Shown in pieces: positions 63,701 to 64,000 of a stretch of DNA of 64,000 bases. Both the position numbers and the translations under genes were made by a program. Below the pieces are notes generated by a model that was not told where the DNA came from, made no database searches, and saw nothing but the letters and a program-made list of their open reading frames with translations. The first letter of the stretch is position 1. Every line of letters begins with the position of its first letter. Source of the DNA: Zonotrichia leucophrys gambelii (lineage: Eukaryota; Chordata; Aves; Passeriformes; Passerellidae); the NCBI RefSeq assembly GCF_028769735.1, contig NC_088173.1:15750038-15814037 (forward strand), given 5' to 3'.

Positions 63701-64000
63701 ACATCTGCCCTCGTATATCCAGAAGTATAACTTTGATCATTCACTCAGCAATTATTTGTAGTAAAAGTAGGCACTACAAGTCAAAAGACATATTTTAGCT
63801 TTATGTATCAGCAGTGCCAGCTGTTTGTTCTCATGGATGTTGATAACTGCCTGGATTGGTGAAGTTTGGTTGTCCTAAAGAGCATGGCCTATGTTTACTT
63901 ATTTATTCACCCTCCCCACTTTCAATTCTGCATTTTTATTTTCTATCACTAGATTTAAAAATGATTACACATTTTTACATGTTACTGATCAATTGGAATG
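54720..64000. other. Long stretch without recognised gene or interspersed repeat
   Basis: About 9.3 kb. The longest frame is 128 codons (55294-55680, minus), composition unremarkable and family unrecognised. Other frames are under 80 codons. I see no CR1, LTR or SINE hallmarks. Short structures (a 7-bp stem at 55679-55701, a 10-bp-arm palindrome at 60532-60554, a poly-T plus CAG at 57211-57238) are discussed in the findings. Confidence 0.55.

Overview
The window looks like vertebrate nuclear DNA from a songbird (passerine) or a close relative. Three things support this. There are many 5'-truncated CR1 LINE copies that end in the avian CR1 3' signature (runs like TTCTATGATTC). There are several avian-style endogenous retrovirus (ERV) long terminal repeats. 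At about 53.25 kb there is a short tRNA-Ile-derived SINE with a CR1-like tail, the architecture of the passerine family known as TguSINE1. Family names come from memory of these repeats, not from a database search.

I found no protein-coding gene or functional RNA gene that I can defend. The sequence is visibly AT-rich, and every open frame is short. The longest (about 100-132 codons) lie in repeats, in simple-sequence arrays, or in anonymous sequence without a recognisable domain. The most economical reading is an intergenic gene desert or the inside of a very large intron. Four weak exon-like patterns are reported as leads only.

Layout: 1-5.15 kb is unique AT-rich sequence with one pentanucleotide repeat. 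5.15-6.44 kb is a plus-strand CR1 split by a minus-strand CR1. 8.1-8.83 kb holds two minus-strand CR1 pieces. 11.2-12.05 kb holds a minus-strand ERV LTR with a tRNA-Leu-type primer binding site and some leader. 14.64-15.06 kb holds an LTR-like element. 18.98-21.81 kb is one long minus-strand CR1 broken twice: by about 1.2 kb carrying a TTTC array, and by a 388-bp solo LTR with perfect 6-bp target duplications. 22.96-23.36 kb is another CR1, and 25.3-25.8 kb is a possible LTR. 30.9-31.8 kb is a plus-strand LTR related at its 3' end to the 11.5-kb one. 36.96-37.96 kb is a roughly 1-kb CpG-decayed LTR. 39.6 kb carries a CR1 scrap. 48.72-49.96 kb is a plus-strand CR1 with reverse-transcriptase remnants. 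53.25 kb has the SINE, 54.3 kb a CR1 end, and 54.62-54.72 kb a trinucleotide array. The intervals 40.2-48.7 kb and 54.7-64 kb hold no interspersed repeat that I recognise.

No genes act together here. The story is the layering of transposon insertions, which gives a relative chronology (CR1 first, then CR1 or ERVK-like LTR inside it). I saw no sign of a new defence, biosynthetic or mobile system.
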